Shown here one piece after another: positions 28,234 to 37,690 of a stretch of 64,000 nucleotides of DNA. The stretch is taken from NCBI GenBank assembly GCA_963697285.1, contig CAVONI010000011.1, forward strand, positions 1,686,043 to 1,750,042, in the 5' to 3' direction. The DNA is from JAEUQQ01 sp963697285. Lineage in GTDB: Bacteria; Acidobacteriota; Vicinamibacteria; Vicinamibacterales; JAFNAJ01. Within the stretch, counting starts at the first letter, position 1; every line of letters starts with the position of its first letter. The translations under genes were made by a program, and so were the position numbers. The notes beneath the pieces are model-generated. The model saw only the letters and a program-made list of their open reading frames with translations, was not told the origin of the DNA and ran no database searches.

Positions 28234-29985
28234 CTACGCGCGCTCGTCTTCCGCGCCGACGCGTCGCAGGACGGCGATGGCGAGTACCAGCGCAAAGACG
28301 CCAATGAGTGACGAGTAGGTGAAGAACACCACGTACCCTGCGCCAAGGGCTTCGGGCGACACGCCGGACTTCTCGATCGCGGTCGCGAACGTCTGTGGCG
28401 CACGGTGCGTGAACAGACCCGTGAACGCCGGCAGGGTGCCGCTGTCGGCCATCCGGGCGGCGTACTCGACGATGCGTCCAGACTGCGACGCGATCAGCCG
28501 TCCCGGAATCGCGTAGAGCGACGAGAAGAGCGCGTACTGCGTCGCCGTGAAGCCGGCCGACGTGAGACTCGACATGTAGGCGATGAGGCACGTGCCCGCG
28601 AAGCCGCCGGCGACGTTGTCGAGCCCGATCGCCGCGAACAGCGCCCACAGGCTGTGATCCTGCAGCGCGAGCCAGATGAACAACAGGTTGCTGAGTGGCC
28701 CGGCGAGCGCCCCGATGACCATCGCGCGCAACAGGCCGTAGCGTGCGACCGCCACCCCACCCGCGAACACGCCCAGCATCGTCATCAGGACGCCGAAGAT
28801 CTTCCGCACCTCGGCGATCTCGACCAGCGTGTACCCGAGGTCGAGGTAGAAGGGATTCATGATGTTCAGGACGAAGTCGGGAATGCGATAGAGGCAGATG
28901 AGCGCCAGCACCAGCGTGCCCGTCCTCCGGTGCCGCGCGAAGAAGTCGCGCAGCGGATCCGCCAGCGCCGAGGCGAGGTACACGCCCGGGCGCGTGCGTG
29001 TCGCGGGAAGGGGCGACGCGGCCACCGCGATCGTCGCGAATCCTGCGAGCACCGCCCCGAGGTGCACCCAGACGCGCGCATCCGACTGCCAGGCGGCGAG
29101 CACCGCGTCACGCGCCCCGGCGAAGCCGAGCCCGCCGAGCACCCCGCCGAGGATCGTTGCGTTGGCCGCGAGCCCGGATCCGAGCGCGAGCGCGCCGGCC
29201 GCGAGCACCGCCAGTCGCACCAACCACTCGACGGCATCGCGCAGCGGCGCGGCGGCCACGCCCGCCGTGGCGATCGGCCGCACGGCGTGTTGCGCCTCGC
29301 GTGGCGCGGCCAGCACGCCCAGGACGCCGACGACCATCAGCGCCGCCATCACGGCGTAGGCCAGGTTCCAGCCGTAGCTGCCCGCGAGCAGCAGCGGGAC
29401 GGCGCCGGCCGTGATGATGGCGACGCGGTAGCCCCACTGGTACGCGGCGGCCATCGCGCCCTGGCGCGACGACTCGGCCACTTCGATGCGCCACGCATCG
29501 ATGGCGATGTCCTGCGTGGCCGACGCGAAGCCGACGATGGTGGCGCACACCGCAAGCGCGCCGAGGCTGTGGGTCGGATCGAGGCCGGAGACGAGCCCGA
29601 GGCCGAGGATGATCGCCGCCTGGCAGGCGAGCATCCATGCGCGGCGATGCCCAAGCCAGGCGTCGAGGATGGGGAGGCGGAGCCGATCGACGAACGGCGC
29701 CCAGAGGAACTTGAAGCTCGAGACGAGCGTGACGAGGCTGAAGAAGCCGATGACCTCGAGCGAGAGTCCCGATGATCGCAGCCATGCCGACAGCGTGTCG
29801 AAGATGAGGAAGTACGGCAGCCCGGCCGAGAAGCCGAGGGCGACCATGACGACTGAGGATCGCTCGGTGTAGACGGCGAGCGACTCCCGAAGCGACCGTT
29901 GCGGGTGGGCGTGCGGGGCCGAGGTCATGGCGTCTCGCGCGGCCTTGCGCTCGAGATCGGGCTCGACCTGGAGCGATCGGGCCAT
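28234..29985 (-). CDS. AmpG-like major facilitator permease
   Basis: A 583-residue protein with about twelve to fourteen membrane segments. 'GFSAGLPYFLIFDTLSAWLR', 'FKFLWAPFVDRLRLP' and 'ATQDIAIDAWRIE' match the AmpG branch, which imports anhydro-muropeptides from the periplasm for cell-wall recycling. A 120-residue insert between the sixth and seventh segments contains extra hydrophobic stretches. The MltF-like enzyme elsewhere in the window would make its substrate. Start at 29985; 29928 is an alternative. Confidence 0.87.
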   Translation of the reverse strand: MARSLQVEPDLERKAARDAMTSAPHAHPQRSLRESLAVYTERSSVVMVALGFSAGLPYFLIFDTLSAWLRSSGLSLEVIGFFSLVTLVSSFKFLWAPFVDRLRLPILDAWLGHRRAWMLACQAAIILGLGLVSGLDPTHSLGALAVCATIVGFASATQDIAIDAWRIEVAESSRQGAMAAAYQWGYRVAIITAGAVPLLLAGSYGWNLAYAVMAALMVVGVLGVLAAPREAQHAVRPIATAGVAAAPLRDAVEWLVRLAVLAAGALALGSGLAANATILGGVLGGLGFAGARDAVLAAWQSDARVWVHLGAVLAGFATIAVAASPLPATRTRPGVYLASALADPLRDFFARHRRTGTLVLALICLYRIPDFVLNIMNPFYLDLGYTLVEIAEVRKIFGVLMTMLGVFAGGVAVARYGLLRAMVIGALAGPLSNLLFIWLALQDHSLWALFAAIGLDNVAGGFAGTCLIAYMSSLTSAGFTATQYALFSSLYAIPGRLIASQSGRIVEYAARMADSGTLPAFTGLFTHRAPQTFATAIEKSGVSPEALGAGYVVFFTYSSLIGVFALVLAIAVLRRVGAEDERA

Positions 29986-30106
29986 CGCGGCGGCAGTCTA
30001 GCACGCGGCTCGGCGCTCACAGGCCGTCGGAGTCCTGGCTCTTCGGAACCGGCGTGATCATGCGGTCTCTCCCATCACATCGCTTCCCGGCCGACGACCT
30101 CGTTCG

Positions 30107-31012
30107 CTATCCCCGCCAGGTCAGCTTGCCTGGCGTGACGATGAGCTTCTGCCTGTTGCCCCGGCGAATGATCTCGACGGGCGTGGGGACCCCGATACGC
30201 TCCCTTGTGAGGGCCGTGTAGATCTGGCTGGGCTCGCGGACGCGAACGCCTGCGACACGCACGATCAAGTCGCCGCAGTGAAGGCCCACGCGACTCGGCT
30301 TCTCGATTCTCACGACCTCGAGGCCGCGGGTCGCCCTGCCAGACACCTCGGCCGACGTTTCCTTCACGGTGATGCCCAGGCTTGCACGCTGCACGCGGCC
30401 GTCGGCCATCAGGTGCGAAACGACTGACCGAACGGTCGCGGCGGGGACGGCAAACGCAAGGTTCGCTCCGCGCACGTCGACGCAACGGGTCACGCCCAGG
30501 ACGCGGCCGGCGGCGTCGACCAACGGCCCGCCAGAGTTGCCGGGGTTTATCGCGCAGTCGGTCTGCACGGCATCACAGATCGGACGACCGTCGTCGCGCG
30601 GCAGGTCGCGGGCGACACCGCTCACCACGCCGAGTGACACGCTCTCTCGATACAGGCCGAGCGGACTCCCCAGCGCGAGGCACAATTCACCAAGCCTGGC
30701 GGGCTCGGTCCGCATGCGAAGATGGTGGCGGATCGGCGTCTTGAGCCGCAGGAGCGCGAGGTCGGTCCACGCATCGACGCCCACGATGCTTGCTGTGGTC
30801 CTCACGTCGCCCTGCAACACGACGTCGACAGGCGATTCCAGCGACTCGACCACGTGATGGTTGGTCACGACGAACCCGTCGGCGTCGATGAGGAAACCCG
30901 AACCACTCACCTGGTTGTCTTTGACGTGCCCCGTGAGTGTGACGACGCCGCGCATGGCCGACGTGACCAGCGCAGAGAGGGCGCGACTGAACTCGGTCAG
31001 CGTTGCCGGCAT
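30107..31012 (-). CDS. HtrA/DegP-like trypsin-fold serine protease without signal peptide
   Basis: A 301-residue protein with the full catalytic triad: His53 in 'VVTNHHVVES', Asp84 in 'DAWTDLALLRL' and Ser160 in 'INPGNSGGPLV'. A PDZ-like domain follows ('LGITVKETS...' to 'GDLIVRVAGVRVREPSQIY'). HtrA proteins usually have a signal peptide or membrane anchor; none is visible here, so it may be cytoplasmic. The stop of the next gene upstream (ending 31021) is eight bases from its start, so the two probably form an operon. Confidence 0.9.
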   Translation of the reverse strand: MPATLTEFSRALSALVTSAMRGVVTLTGHVKDNQVSGSGFLIDADGFVVTNHHVVESLESPVDVVLQGDVRTTASIVGVDAWTDLALLRLKTPIRHHLRMRTEPARLGELCLALGSPLGLYRESVSLGVVSGVARDLPRDDGRPICDAVQTDCAINPGNSGGPLVDAAGRVLGVTRCVDVRGANLAFAVPAATVRSVVSHLMADGRVQRASLGITVKETSAEVSGRATRGLEVVRIEKPSRVGLHCGDLIVRVAGVRVREPSQIYTALTRERIGVPTPVEIIRRGNRQKLIVTPGKLTWRG

Positions 31013-31020
31013 GTGGCCCC

Positions 31021-31467
31021 CTACACTTTCACCTCGTCACCCTCGCCCTGGTCATCGCGGAAGGTCATCTTCCCGCCGAACTTCTTCTTCAGCGACGTGT
31101 CGGATTCGTCCGCCAGGCCCGACACGAGGCTGCACGCCATGGTCATCTGTGCGTCATCCAGGCTGTCGGCGAGCAGGTCGATCTGGAGCACGACGACGTC
31201 ATCGTTCCAGTACGCCTTGACGAAGCGATAGGTTGCGTTGATGTCGTTCAGTGCCTCGAGCAACCGCGGGCTCTTCTTGACATCGCGCACGAGGACGGAG
31301 TGCACCGAGACGACGGTCTGGTCGCCCTCCTGGATGCTGACAACGATCCCTGCGCTCCCGCTCCTGAACAGGTAGTCACCATCGTCATCTGGCTCAATCG
31401 GCTCGCCGGATCCAAGGAACTCCTGGAGGAACTTCTCGATGTAAGGCCGAAGAACGCTTGATTTCAC
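31021..31467 (-). CDS. YbjN / type III secretion chaperone-like protein
   Basis: A 148-residue protein starting at a GTG with GGAGG upstream; the longer frame to 31560 adds only Arg/Ser-rich sequence. The alpha-beta pattern ('VLRPYIEKFLQEFLG', 'LFRSGSAGIVVSIQEGDQTVV', 'EALNDINATYRFVKAYW', 'LVSGLADESDTSLKKKFGG') is that of the YbjN/CesT-like fold. Such proteins act as chaperones or adaptors. It is cotranscribed with the HtrA-like protease that follows within eight bases, so it may be an adaptor or regulator of the protease; this is inference. Confidence 0.7.
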   Translation of the reverse strand: MKSSVLRPYIEKFLQEFLGSGEPIEPDDDGDYLFRSGSAGIVVSIQEGDQTVVSVHSVLVRDVKKSPRLLEALNDINATYRFVKAYWNDDVVVLQIDLLADSLDDAQMTMACSLVSGLADESDTSLKKKFGGKMTFRDDQGEGDEVKV

Positions 31468-31567
31468 GCGAGACCTCCTCAAAGAAGAACGACGTCGGAT
31501 GAAGGAAGGGAACAAGGTCCTGGAGTTGCGTGCGGCCACCTCGTCCCTGGCAGGATACAACGGAGGG

Positions 31568-31586
31568 TGTGACAGCTCGGGTCACA
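31568..31586. repeat. Dispersed intergenic repeat, diverged copy
   Basis: TGTGACAGCTCGGGTCACA keeps the inverted ends GTGAC...GTCAC and spacing of the two exact copies at 21970 and 32430. It lies between two minus-strand genes. Confidence 0.5.
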
Positions 31587-31674
31587 GCCTCGAGTCGGCT
31601 GGCACGCACCCGCGGATGGTGCGCTTCGCCGAGGAGTTGTTCGAGCGCACGCACGCCTGACATCCCGCCGCCGG

Positions 31675-32367
31675 TCACGCGCGGCAGAGCGCCGACACCT
31701 TCCGCTCGTTGCCCGTCCGCGCGCTCCGCTTGAACACCTCCGCGTGCCTGCGCCCCTTCACGAACCTTCGCACACCGTCTTCGGTGCGGAAGCGCAGGGT
31801 CATGCCCGTGACGTCGAGCGTCGCGTCGGCCCTGTACGTCAGCCACTGGAAGAACCTCAACGGCAACTCGACGCGCCAGGGGCGATCCGCGTCGACCAGT
31901 TCGATCCAGCGCTTCTGGACCCTGCGCATCTGCCGACGATGCGAGCGGCGATCGTAGGAGGCTTCGTAGTCGGCAACCAGGTCGATGACCTCGTCGCCGA
32001 TGCGCGCGACGAGGCCGCCGAACGAGCCCATGTCTTCGTTGACCGCGCAGATGAACTGCAGCGACGGCCACTCGCGCGCCATCCGCACCGCGTAGAAGTG
32101 GCGCGGGTAGTCCCACGACGACTGCATCTCGACGTGCAGGAAGACGTGCGTCCGCAGGCACCGGAACATCACCGCCGCGGTGTGCTCGTCGGCGCACGCC
32201 TCGGCCTCCCCCGGCGCAATCGGGCACGCCAGGTCGAACCGGAACGTCGGCTCATCGTCCAGCGTGTGATCACGGCGGAGGTTGCCGGTCACGGCCAACG
32301 CGCAGAACCGGTCGATATCCTCCGCCGGACCGAACACTGCGAGTTCCTGATCCACCCAGTTCGCCAT
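31675..32367 (-). CDS. DUF1281-like protein
   Basis: A 230-residue protein with a GGAGG site before the start. The beginning, 'MANWVDQELAVFGPAEDIDRF', resembles the 'MPNWC.N.L...G' start of DUF1281/YubB-type proteins. A middle part 'WDYPRHFYAVRMAREWPSLQ' and 'ADYEASYDRRSHRRQMRRVQ' is mixed alpha/beta and basic. The function is unknown; no enzyme motif is evident. Confidence 0.6.
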   Translation of the reverse strand: MANWVDQELAVFGPAEDIDRFCALAVTGNLRRDHTLDDEPTFRFDLACPIAPGEAEACADEHTAAVMFRCLRTHVFLHVEMQSSWDYPRHFYAVRMAREWPSLQFICAVNEDMGSFGGLVARIGDEVIDLVADYEASYDRRSHRRQMRRVQKRWIELVDADRPWRVELPLRFFQWLTYRADATLDVTGMTLRFRTEDGVRRFVKGRRHAEVFKRSARTGNERKVSALCRA

Positions 32368-32429
32368 GTCGCCTCCGTGTGCGCAGTCGCGGTTGTCGTT
32401 CGTGTTCCGCTCAGGGGATCATCGGCGAC

Positions 32430-32470
32430 AGGCGTGACAGGTGGGGTCACGTCGCGTGCGTGTGACCGGG
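32430..32470. repeat. Dispersed intergenic repeat, copy 2
   Basis: Exact copy of AGGCGTGACAGGTGGGGTCA (32430-32449). Here it extends into a second inverted repeat, GGTCAC paired with GTGACC, at 32444-32466. The first copy is at 21970 and a diverged one at 31568. Confidence 0.7.
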
Positions 32471-32508
32471 CGATCCGCCTGAGCGCGGTTCGCGTGACGA
32501 CGTACAGC

Positions 32509-32541
32509 GGAAGGGCGGCCCCCCGCTGGGGCCGCCCTTCC
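32509..32541 (-). terminator. Rho-independent-like terminator of the PEGA gene
   Basis: A perfect 12-bp stem, GGAAGGGCGGCC paired with GGCCGCCCTTCC, extended by two more pairs in the loop. It lies 30 bases after the stop of the minus-strand PEGA gene. Confidence 0.8.
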
Positions 32542-32571
32542 GGCCACGCGAACGACGCGCGAGTGGCTGGC

Positions 32572-33384
32572 TCAGTACGGTCGCATCTCGCCGCGGTACG
32601 GGATGACCTGCCCTGGCGCAACATTCGCGTCGAAGGTCAGCGGTTCATACCCGTCGGCCACCACCTCGATGCGGTGGGGGCCAGGCGTCAGCGTCAGCGG
32701 GGGGTTGTTCGGGTTGAAGTCGCCGACGCGACCGATCGGGGTGCCGTCCACGTAGAGATTCGCCTCGGCCGGGTAGATCTCGAAGCTCACCGCTCCGTAC
32801 TGCGCACGGCCGGGCGTCACGTTCACGTATCCGCCCGAGGGGTAGCCGTAGACCGGGTAGGGCGCGTATCCGTACCTCGGCAACGAGACCGGGTAACCGA
32901 GCCAGAGGCCGATGCCGATGCTGAAGCGCGGACGGAACGCGTAGTACGGACGCGAGTAGTAATAGTCAGACCGATACCACGACCGGTACGACGGGCCGTA
33001 GGACCTGTAGGGCCTGGCGGGGGCATGCCCCCATCCAGGCGAGTAGTGGCGCGGCGCCATCACCGGCCGGCCAGCGGCGCCGTAGTTGCGGCCGACGTCG
33101 CCGCGCCGGTCGTACGCCCGTGCATTGCTTCGACGCGTGTCGTTGTAGGAGGGACCACCGCGGGCCTCGAGGCCGCGCGACTGAGGAATCGATTCGCGCC
33201 TGACGTCGCCGCGGCGTCCTTCGGGGGCCTGCCGACCCGAGTCGCGCGGCACCGCGCGCTGGCCCGAGTCGCCTCGTCGAGGATCGTCGCGCCCACGCGG
33301 TTGTTGCTGGGCCATGACGGGCGGCGCAGCAACGCTGAGGAGGGTGACCAGGGCAACGGGGACGACGAACTTCATGGCTGACAT
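32572..33384 (-). CDS. Secreted PEGA-domain protein with Arg/Tyr-rich linker
   Basis: A 270-residue protein with a signal peptide ending Val-Met-Ala-Gln. A basic Arg/Gly/Ser-rich region (residues 30-110) is followed by a Tyr-rich stretch ('YRSYGPSYRSWYRSDYYYSR') and a C-terminal PEGA domain ('VSFEIYPAEANLYVDGTPIG', 'LTLTPGPHRIEVVADGYEPL'). PEGA domains form small beta sandwiches in surface proteins, sometimes in association with kinases or peptidoglycan. It probably lies in the periplasm or at the cell surface. The start at 33384 is preferred to 33456, which adds only an Arg-rich leader. Confidence 0.8.
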   Translation of the reverse strand: MSAMKFVVPVALVTLLSVAAPPVMAQQQPRGRDDPRRGDSGQRAVPRDSGRQAPEGRRGDVRRESIPQSRGLEARGGPSYNDTRRSNARAYDRRGDVGRNYGAAGRPVMAPRHYSPGWGHAPARPYRSYGPSYRSWYRSDYYYSRPYYAFRPRFSIGIGLWLGYPVSLPRYGYAPYPVYGYPSGGYVNVTPGRAQYGAVSFEIYPAEANLYVDGTPIGRVGDFNPNNPPLTLTPGPHRIEVVADGYEPLTFDANVAPGQVIPYRGEMRPY

Positions 33385-33587
33385 GGCGGCAACACTCCGG
33401 GAGATTCGCGTGGACAGCGCCGTGCTCGCAGGTCGTGAACGCCGCGGCGCGAACACATCTACCGCAATGTTGATGCCGTCAAGAACAGGCCTGTATTCGC
33501 AGAATCGTCGGGGCGCACGGCTCCTGCGGAGGAAAGTGTCCTCGTGCAGTGACGGTCAGCTACCGTGTGGAGGAGCAACGACACGGC

Positions 33588-33614
33588 GCGCGCCCCGACC
33601 GGCTCGGGGCGCGC
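33588..33614 (-). terminator. Terminator of the metallo-hydrolase gene
   Basis: A perfect 11-bp stem (GCGCGCCCCGA with TCGGGGCGCGC) and 5-base loop, 18 bases after the stop of the minus-strand gene that ends at 33633. Confidence 0.8.
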
Positions 33615-33632
33615 CCGACGACTGACGCAGGT

Positions 33633-34550
33633 CTACTTCGGCACCGTCTTCGTATAGACGACCGACGCGAAGTTCTCGCGATAGCGGATCATGGTGTCGT
33701 TCCAGCGATCGTAGTTCGGCCCGTCGGCAATCGGGACCACCGGGGCGGTCCCCGCCATGATCTTCGCGTCGAGATCCATGAAGTACTTGATGTAGCGCTT
33801 CGTCACCGGTGCCCCGTTGTGGGCCGGGATGATCATCGTTATCTTGCTGTAGTACTTCTCGTAGAGCTTCTGCATGTTCGCATGGTGCTTCTGGATCTTC
33901 TCGGGGTTCATCCCGACGACCTGGCCGGGATCGATCTCGTCACCGGTGAACAGGTAGCCGGTCTTCTGGTCGAGCAGGGCGATGCTCCCCGGGCTGTGCG
34001 CGGGGATGGCGATGATCTCGATCTTCCGGTCGCCGAGGTCGATCACGTCGCCGTCCTTCACGGGCTTCATCGTGTACGTGATCGGCGTGTTCGCTCGGGC
34101 CGCGGCCGCCGTGACTTCCTCGATCGCGGGAGCTGAGAGATAGGCCTCGCCGAACTGCGCGTTCCCCGCGATGTGATCGCGGTGGGGGTGCGTGTTGACC
34201 ACGACCAGCGGCTTGTCGGTGATGCTCTTCACGTAGTCGATGATCTTCTTGCCCTCGAAATCCGCCATCGTCTGCGTGTCGACGACGAGCGCCTTGTCGC
34301 GTGTCACCAGGACGTACATGCAGGTCGAGTCGAGGCCGAACGCGATCTGGAAGAGGTCGTCCTGGATCTCGCGGACGGCCAGTCTCGGAGGGGCCGCATA
34401 CAGCGGACCGCGTTGGACCGGCGGAGCGCCGGCGACCGGCGGTTGGCCGGGTGGCTGGGCCTGCCCCACCGGCTGACTCTGGCCGAGCACCGTCGCCGCG
34501 GCAGCAACCGCACACGAAACGACCAACAGGGACGACACAGACGTCTTCAT
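33633..34550 (-). CDS. Secreted metallo-beta-lactamase-fold hydrolase
   Basis: The start ATG at 34550 has GGAGG seven bases upstream. A signal peptide and a Pro/Gln-rich linker are followed by the MBL core: 'KPLVVVNTHPHRDHIAGNAQF' contains the zinc-binding His-x-His-x-Asp-His, with 'IPAHSPGSIALLD' (third His), 'YLFTGDEIDPG' (bridging Asp) and 'ITMIIPAHNG' (last His). It is a periplasmic Zn hydrolase; the motif set is general, so lactamase, lactonase and phosphodiesterase activities are all possible. Confidence 0.88.
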   Translation of the reverse strand: MKTSVSSLLVVSCAVAAAATVLGQSQPVGQAQPPGQPPVAGAPPVQRGPLYAAPPRLAVREIQDDLFQIAFGLDSTCMYVLVTRDKALVVDTQTMADFEGKKIIDYVKSITDKPLVVVNTHPHRDHIAGNAQFGEAYLSAPAIEEVTAAAARANTPITYTMKPVKDGDVIDLGDRKIEIIAIPAHSPGSIALLDQKTGYLFTGDEIDPGQVVGMNPEKIQKHHANMQKLYEKYYSKITMIIPAHNGAPVTKRYIKYFMDLDAKIMAGTAPVVPIADGPNYDRWNDTMIRYRENFASVVYTKTVPK

Positions 34551-34827
34551 GCCAGACCTCCGAACCACCGAAGCGATGTCACTGACTCAGCACACGCTGC
34601 GGAAGACGACTCGCGTCCATCCGACAGCCGACCCAGTGTAGTGCTCGCGGCGTGACTGCCGCGTCCCGCTGGCAACACGAGTGTCCCGTTCGTAACAACG
34701 GGCTCGCCGTGGCTGGGCGGTTGTCGCGGGTGGACACCTTGGACCGTAGAATGTCAGGACGCGTCACCGTCGGCGCCCGAACGAGGAGGACGTTCTTGCT
34801 GTTCACGATTCCCGGGGAGGACGCATC

Positions 34828-35700
34828 GTGAGGTGGATCTGCTCTGCCTGCGTGGTGGCGTGCATGGGGCTGGCGGCGAGTCACGGGGCCGTGGCGCAGG
34901 AAGTGTCGCAGGCGGTGGTGCTCGTCGGAGCCGGCGACATCGCGAATTGCGCGGTGGGCGACGGTGGCGGTGCGTGGGCGACGTCGCGGCTGCTCGATCG
35001 CATCGACGGCACCGTCTTCACGCTGGGCGACAACGCGTACCCCGATGGCGCAATGAAGTCGTTCCAGGAGTGCTACGGCCCTCGGTGGGGCCGGCACAAG
35101 GACCGCACGCGCCCCGCCCCTGGCAACCACGACTACCGCACGAAGAACGGCGAGCCCTACTTCGAGTACTTCGGCGAGCGCGCGGGCCCCGCGCGACGCG
35201 GCTATTACAGCTACGACCTCGGCGCGTGGCACATCGTCTCGCTGAACAGCGTGATCGATGCCAGCGACAAGAGCGCGCAGATGGCGTGGCTGCGCGACGA
35301 TCTCGCCAGCAGTGCCGCCCCGTGCACGCTGGCGTACTGGCACGTGCCGGTGTTCAGCTCGGGCGCGCACGGCGGCGATCCCCACATGCTCGCGATATGG
35401 CGCGTGCTCTACGAGTTCAAGGCCGACGTGGTCGTCAACGGCCACGATCACAGCTATGAACGCTTTGCGCCGCAGGATCCCGACGGGAAGAAGGACCCAG
35501 GCCGCGGCATTCGCGAGTTCGTCGTCGGCACCGGCGGCGGCGGTGTGTACGAGTTCGGACGGCCGCAGCCACACAGCGAGGTGCGCGAGAACAAGAGCTA
35601 CGGTGTCATCAAGTTCACGCTGGCACCCACGAGCTACACCTGGGAGTTCGTCGGCACCGGCCCGTTCACCGACAAGGGAACGGCGGAGTGTGTGCAGTAA
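34828..35700 (+). CDS. Secreted calcineurin-like metallophosphoesterase
   Basis: The GTG at 34828 has GGGGAGG upstream. A signal peptide is followed by the metallophosphoesterase motifs in order: 'LVGAGDIANC', 'TLGDNAYPDG', 'PAPGNHDYRT', 'YWHVPVFSSG' and 'VVNGHDHSYERF'. The layout resembles purple-acid-phosphatase-like enzymes from bacteria. It would release phosphate from monoesters or diesters outside the cytoplasm. It is divergent from the metallo-hydrolase gene across about 280 bases. Confidence 0.9.
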   Translation: MRWICSACVVACMGLAASHGAVAQEVSQAVVLVGAGDIANCAVGDGGGAWATSRLLDRIDGTVFTLGDNAYPDGAMKSFQECYGPRWGRHKDRTRPAPGNHDYRTKNGEPYFEYFGERAGPARRGYYSYDLGAWHIVSLNSVIDASDKSAQMAWLRDDLASSAAPCTLAYWHVPVFSSGAHGGDPHMLAIWRVLYEFKADVVVNGHDHSYERFAPQDPDGKKDPGRGIREFVVGTGGGGVYEFGRPQPHSEVRENKSYGVIKFTLAPTSYTWEFVGTGPFTDKGTAECVQ

Positions 35701-35964
35701 TCCGGAGGGCCTCCCGGGCCAGAATCCGGCTGCCTGCTGCACGGTAGTCGACGGCAGTTGACGCCGCGCGTCGGTCGCGGCCGCCCAGGTCCGCTGGTGT
35801 TCCACTACAATCGGCGGAGCCGTTGTCGCGTGCGAGTCCACGACTGGCGCCCGAAGCGCTGCCGTTGGGGTGCGCCCGGTGCCCCGGAGTGCTTCGCCGG
35901 CGCGGGGTCGAGCGACTGCAACGACGGTGGCCATTACGCTGACGATGTCAGCAGGAGTCCAACG

Positions 35965-37662
35965 ATGAACCGACGCCTCCGCCTTGTCCTCGTCGCAGTG
36001 CTCCTCGTCGGTCTGGGATCCACGGGCCGGCCCGCGTCGCGCGAGCCAGTCCAGGGCAAGCAGGCCATGGTCGTGTCGGTGAGCCGCCACGCGTCAGACG
36101 CCGGCGTCGAGATCCTCAAGAAGGGCGGTAACGCCGTGGATGCGGCCGTGGCGGTGGGGTTTGCGCTCGCGGTGACGTGGCCTGCCGCCGGCAACCTCGG
36201 CGCCGATGGGTTCATGGTGATCCACGGGGCCACCGGGAAGAACGTTGCCATCGATTACCGGGCGATGGCGCCTCGTCGGGCGAGTCGCGACATGTTCCTC
36301 GACGAGAAGGGCGCGGTGAAGCTCGACCTGCTTCGCATGGGGCACCTGTCCTCGGCCGTCCCCGGTGCGGTGGCGGGTCTGCTGCTCGCGCTGGAGTCGC
36401 ACGGCACGCTGGACAGGGCGACGGTGCTCGCACCGGCCATCCGGCTCGCCGCAGAGGGCTTCGAGGTGGATCAGTACCTTGCGGCCTCGATTCGTGAGGC
36501 CGAGAAGCGGCTGTCGCCATTCCCCGAGAGCCGGCGCATCTTCCTGCGTGACGGGAAGTTCTACGAGCCGGGCGACCGCCTGGTCCAGACCGACCTCGCT
36601 GCTGCCCTGCGACTGATTGCCGAGCAGGGGGCGAAGGGGTTCTACGAAGGTCGCGTGGCGCGACTGATCGCCGACGAGATGCGGAAAGGCGGCGGCATCA
36701 TCGACGAGGACGACCTGCGCGGCTACCGGGCGCTCGAACGTGCACCGGTCACGGGCACCTATCGAGGGCACACCGTCGTGTCGATGCCACCGCCCAGTTC
36801 GGGTGGCGCGGCGCTCGTCGAGATGCTCAACATGGTCGAACCCTACGACCTTGCCTCGCTCGGGCACAACTCGTCGGCCCACCTGCATCTCGTGGCCGAA
36901 GTGATGAAGCGCGCCTACGCTGACCGCGCCGAGTTCATGGCTGACGCCGACTTCGCGCCGGTGCCGGTGCGCGGTCTCGTGTCGAAGCGCTACGCCGAGG
37001 TCCGGCGGAAGGGGATCGACCTGATGCGAGCGACGCCCTCGGCCGAAATCCGCGCCGGCGACCCGCTCCCCTTCGAGAGCGAAGCGACGACGCATTTCTC
37101 GGTGGTCGCGCCAGACGGCAGCGCCGTCTCGAACACCTACACGCTCAAGTCGCTGTTCGGGTCAGGAGTCACCATCCCGGGAGGCGGCTTCATCATGAAC
37201 GACGAGATGGACAACTTCACGGTGAAGGTGGGCGAGCCGAACGCGTTCGGCCTCATCCAGGCCGCGGCGAACGCCATCGAGCCTGGCAAGCGGCCGCTTT
37301 CCTCGATGACACCGTCGATCGTGCTCAAGGACGGCAAGGTCCGGCTGGTCGCGGGCACCCCCGGCGGCTCGACGATCATCAACACGGTCTTCCAGCTGGT
37401 CATGAACGTCGTCGACTTCGGCCTCGACGCGCAACAGGCGGTCGACGCGTCGCGGATCCACCACCAGTGGCTGCCCGACGTTCTCGTGTACGAGCGGCAC
37501 GGCATGGTGCGCGACGTGCAGGGCGCGCTGAAGAGCCGAGGACACGTCATCGAGGAGCGTGACGCGATCGGCGACGCACACATCATCGTCGTCGACGACA
37601 AGAGCGGCATGCGGCTCGGCGGCGCCGACCCGCGCCGCGGTGGCCATGCCGTGGGGTACTGA
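35965..37662 (+). CDS. ggt: Gamma-glutamyltransferase proenzyme
   Basis: The ATG at 35965 follows GCAGGAG. A signal peptide precedes a 565-residue Ntn-hydrolase proenzyme. 'ILKKGGNAVDAAVAVGFAL' and 'GNLGADGFMVIH' are in the large subunit; the autocleavage site is 'ESEATTHFSVVAPDGSAVSN', where the Thr starting the Thr-His motif becomes the nucleophile of the small subunit. 'GAGFIMNDEMDNF'-type and 'KRPLSSMTPSIVLKDGKV' motifs bind gamma-glutamyl substrate. It acts in the periplasm on glutathione and related peptides. Confidence 0.93.
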   Translation: MNRRLRLVLVAVLLVGLGSTGRPASREPVQGKQAMVVSVSRHASDAGVEILKKGGNAVDAAVAVGFALAVTWPAAGNLGADGFMVIHGATGKNVAIDYRAMAPRRASRDMFLDEKGAVKLDLLRMGHLSSAVPGAVAGLLLALESHGTLDRATVLAPAIRLAAEGFEVDQYLAASIREAEKRLSPFPESRRIFLRDGKFYEPGDRLVQTDLAAALRLIAEQGAKGFYEGRVARLIADEMRKGGGIIDEDDLRGYRALERAPVTGTYRGHTVVSMPPPSSGGAALVEMLNMVEPYDLASLGHNSSAHLHLVAEVMKRAYADRAEFMADADFAPVPVRGLVSKRYAEVRRKGIDLMRATPSAEIRAGDPLPFESEATTHFSVVAPDGSAVSNTYTLKSLFGSGVTIPGGGFIMNDEMDNFTVKVGEPNAFGLIQAAANAIEPGKRPLSSMTPSIVLKDGKVRLVAGTPGGSTIINTVFQLVMNVVDFGLDAQQAVDASRIHHQWLPDVLVYERHGMVRDVQGALKSRGHVIEERDAIGDAHIIVVDDKSGMRLGGADPRRGGHAVGY

Positions 37663-37690
37663 GCGTTCCCGAATCACGTAGCCTTCCACC

